A stretch of 64,000 nt of DNA from Rhodanobacter sp. C05 (GTDB lineage: Bacteria > Pseudomonadota > Gammaproteobacteria > Xanthomonadales > Rhodanobacteraceae): NCBI RefSeq assembly GCF_002001165.1, contig NZ_MUNQ01000005.1, forward strand, positions 124,001 through 188,000. Reading direction: 5' to 3'. The notes beneath the pieces were generated by a model. The model made no database searches. It saw only the letters and a program-made list of their open reading frames with translations, and was not told where the DNA came from. The translations under genes were made by a program, and so were the position numbers. The first letter of the stretch is position 1. Each line of letters starts with the position of its first letter. This document shows positions 61,965-64,000 of this stretch, piece after piece.

Positions 61965-64000
61965 TTACTTCTCGCCCGCACCGAACTTGTAGTTTGCCTC
62001 GATGTACATGGCCCGGCCGTACACGTTGTAGTTGGACGTGTTGTACGGCGTGCTCGAGGTGCCCGGGTAGCTGTGATCCATCGGAGGCATCTTGTTGAAC
62101 ACGTTGTTCACCAGGAACGACAGGCCCAGATTCTTGATCGGGTTGTAGGTCACGCTGGCGTTGTACAGGGTCCACGCCGGCAGCTTGCCGGTGCCCGGGT
62201 TCTCGTAACTATCGTAGAAGGTGGCGAGATAGTTGGGCGTACGACCGTAACGGTTGCCGTACAACGTGGCACTCCACTGGTTCAGGCTCCAGGTCAGCGA
62301 CGCATTCACCTTGGTCTTGAAGTCGGTGCTGTAATACGGGTGACGCAGCAAGTCGATGGTCGGATCGGTCGGATAGTCCTGCTGCGTATGCTTCAGCACA
62401 TCGCTGTAGGACGCGTGGAACGACAAGCGACCCATGGCACCAATCTCCTGCACGTAGCTGAAGTCAGCCGTGATGGCATTGACCTGCTCGTTGGACACGT
62501 TGACCTTCGGTGTATAGATCTCAAGGATGTTGCCCAGATAGGTCGAACTGGTCGGCGTGCCGCGGACGATCTGGGCGTAGGCCGCTTCACAGGTTCCGGA
62601 GGTCGGGCTGATCGTACCGATATTGCACAGGTACTCCGTGTTGGTCAGCTCGTTCGCGCTTTGGGCATTGACCTCGTTGTTGATGTCCCAGTGGAGGTAA
62701 TCCACGCTGACCGACATCTTCGACATCGGCGCCCACACGAACCCGTAGCTCCACACCTTCGCGGTAATCGGCTTCAGGTCGGGGGTGCCCGTCTGCTGGC
62801 CGAAGAACTGCACATCACCGTACTTGGCTGGGCAATCGGCGACATTCGCACCGACGTAAGGACCACCCTGGCTTGCGGGAATACGGGCACAGTTGGAGTA
62901 GTCGGTCACGAAGCTGTAGTAGCCGCTCGGCCCCTGGAATTCATCAGCCAGGGTCGGCACCTTGAACGCACTGCCGTAGCGACCACGCAACAGCAGGGAA
63001 TCGAAGGGACGATACTCGAGACCCAGGTTGTAGGTACCGTGGCCGATGTCCTTGCCGAGAACCTTGTAACCATCGTAACGACCGGATACATCCAGGGTCA
63101 GCTGGCTCAACAACGGGATCTTCAGCTCCGTCGTGGCCGCGTAGCGGGAACGGTGGCCTGCACCTTGTACATCGGTGGTACCCCAAATGTCGCCATTCAG
63201 CAGACGCGGATCGGGCGTGTAGGACCAGCCCTGGTTGCCGCCTTCCAGCACCACGGCGATACCTGCATCGCCCGCCGGCATCGAGAACAGCGAAGCATTG
63301 GTCAGCTGACCGCGCAGCATGTTGTCCCAGGTCTTGGCGCGGGTGTCCGTATAACCGGTAAAACTGTCGAAATCCGACTTCGACATCGGCTGGTAGAACG
63401 CCGCATAGTTCGGTGCGAAAGCGGCGTAGGCGCCGTAATAGGGATCCAGGCCAAGTTGCGGCCCCAGTACATGCGAACGGAAATAGGCATCGATCGCACC
63501 ATCGAAGCGCTGGAAGTCATGCGCCAGCAGCTTGTCGTCCGAATGCGTGAAGCCGATGTCGTAGTCCCAGTTCGACTGGCCGAACGTACCCTTGCCACCC
63601 AGGGACAGCATGTACGAATTTTCGGTCTGCTTGTTCATGATATGCCGGTAACCGCCGACATCTTCCGGGGAGAACGCACGCTGCAGGTTGACGAAGTCGT
63701 CCAGGTTGGGATCGTAAATGTAGCCGTAATCGACCGATGTGCCCCACCAGGTGTAGCTGGAGCCCACCGCGTACTTCTGCTCTTCGTAGTTGTACAGCAG
63801 GTCGCCGTACAGCTGCAGGTTGTCGCTGACGTCGAATGTAGTGTGGGTGTAGAGGTTGACCGACTTGTCGTCGTTGGTGACCGTCTTGTAGCCAGGCGTG
63901 TAGAAAGAACCACAGTAGTCACCGGAATTGTTGCGGTGCTGCTTGGCCTCGGTACCACCGAACTGGCCGGCGACATTGGCGCAGTTGGCCGGATCCAGAA
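61965..64000 (-). CDS. TonB-dependent outer-membrane receptor, copy 2 (5' part beyond right edge)
   Basis: The visible part (about 678 residues) is the barrel of a TonB-dependent receptor closely related to copy 1. Shared segments include DPANCANVAG, NLQLYGDLLYNYEEQK, GDAGIAVVLEGGNQGW and the ending ANYKFGAGEK. The frame is open to base 64000, and the signal peptide, linker and plug lie outside the window. An internal start at 63767 is only a GTG within the barrel and is not the gene start. The paralogues are in tandem on the same strand, each with its own terminator. Confidence 0.92.
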   Translation of the reverse strand, partial: LDPANCANVAGQFGGTEAKQHRNNSGDYCGSFYTPGYKTVTNDDKSVNLYTHTTFDVSDNLQLYGDLLYNYEEQKYAVGSSYTWWGTSVDYGYIYDPNLDDFVNLQRAFSPEDVGGYRHIMNKQTENSYMLSLGGKGTFGQSNWDYDIGFTHSDDKLLAHDFQRFDGAIDAYFRSHVLGPQLGLDPYYGAYAAFAPNYAAFYQPMSKSDFDSFTGYTDTRAKTWDNMLRGQLTNASLFSMPAGDAGIAVVLEGGNQGWSYTPDPRLLNGDIWGTTDVQGAGHRSRYAATTELKIPLLSQLTLDVSGRYDGYKVLGKDIGHGTYNLGLEYRPFDSLLLRGRYGSAFKVPTLADEFQGPSGYYSFVTDYSNCARIPASQGGPYVGANVADCPAKYGDVQFFGQQTGTPDLKPITAKVWSYGFVWAPMSKMSVSVDYLHWDINNEVNAQSANELTNTEYLCNIGTISPTSGTCEAAYAQIVRGTPTSSTYLGNILEIYTPKVNVSNEQVNAITADFSYVQEIGAMGRLSFHASYSDVLKHTQQDYPTDPTIDLLRHPYYSTDFKTKVNASLTWSLNQWSATLYGNRYGRTPNYLATFYDSYENPGTGKLPAWTLYNASVTYNPIKNLGLSFLVNNVFNKMPPMDHSYPGTSSTPYNTSNYNVYGRAMYIEANYKFGAGEK

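Noticed and set aside
63767..63767. An internal start codon as the beginning of the second TonB receptor
   Set aside because: The frame continues upstream to base 64000 with strong similarity to copy 1 (for example NLQLYGDLLYNYEEQK), so the gene is simply cut by the window edge.

Overview
The window is a GC-rich bacterial chromosome segment of densely packed, mostly housekeeping genes. Gene content and order point to a gammaproteobacterium of the Xanthomonadales (Lysobacterales), probably Rhodanobacteraceae (Rhodanobacter/Dyella/Frateuria-like). The indications are rhlB-trxA-rho clustering, ftsEX near rpoH, a GCS2-type gshA, a sedolisin (S53) peptidase and large TonB-dependent receptors. The taxon is inferred from protein family resemblance only. 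No tRNA or rRNA gene, CRISPR array, prophage or complete insertion sequence was seen.

Layout. 1-5.5 kb: gltB-gltD (glutamate synthase, minus strand; gltD runs off the left edge). 5.9-8.6 kb: envC-like factor and an S41 C-terminal processing protease (plus). 8.6-16.7 kb: a minus-strand block encoding an OmpR-type regulator, a histidine kinase and a tripartite RND efflux pump (RND, MFP, OMF) with overlapping genes. 16.7-21.1 kb: ftsE-ftsX, a double-receiver regulator, ung and rpoH, all minus; a CIRCE-like operator lies in the rpoH leader. 21.4-25.9 kb: rhlB divergent from trxA-rho; Rho carries a ~207-residue low-complexity N-terminal extension. 26-35 kb: ankyrin protein, gshA, pyrC, tautomerase, an orphan secreted protein, hemB, S53 peptidase, glk. 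35-40.6 kb: SNF2-family ATPase, gpsA, secB, rpmB-rpmG. 40.6-44 kb: DUF4166, DCC-family and saccharopine-dehydrogenase-like genes, then a fatty-acid desaturase. 44.2-48.4 kb: a Gld-like ABC export operon (ATPase, permease, auxiliary subunit, DUF4340) followed by mutM. 48.4-53.4 kb: an unknown gene, tdk, a flavin-dependent halogenase-like gene and rep helicase.

53.4-64 kb is the accessory region. It holds three tandem paralogous TPR-sulfotransferases on the plus strand, convergent with two paralogous TonB-dependent receptors on the minus strand; the second receptor is cut by the right edge. This is the best candidate for an incompletely described system. A receptor/ligand or surface molecule modified by PAPS-dependent sulfation is one hypothesis, but the substrate cannot be read from sequence.

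Other points of note: a CIRCE-like site that would place rpoH under HrcA, a degenerate first receiver domain in the regulator next to ung, disordered extensions on both RhlB and Rho, loss of zinc ligands in thymidine kinase, and several palindromic intergenic elements.
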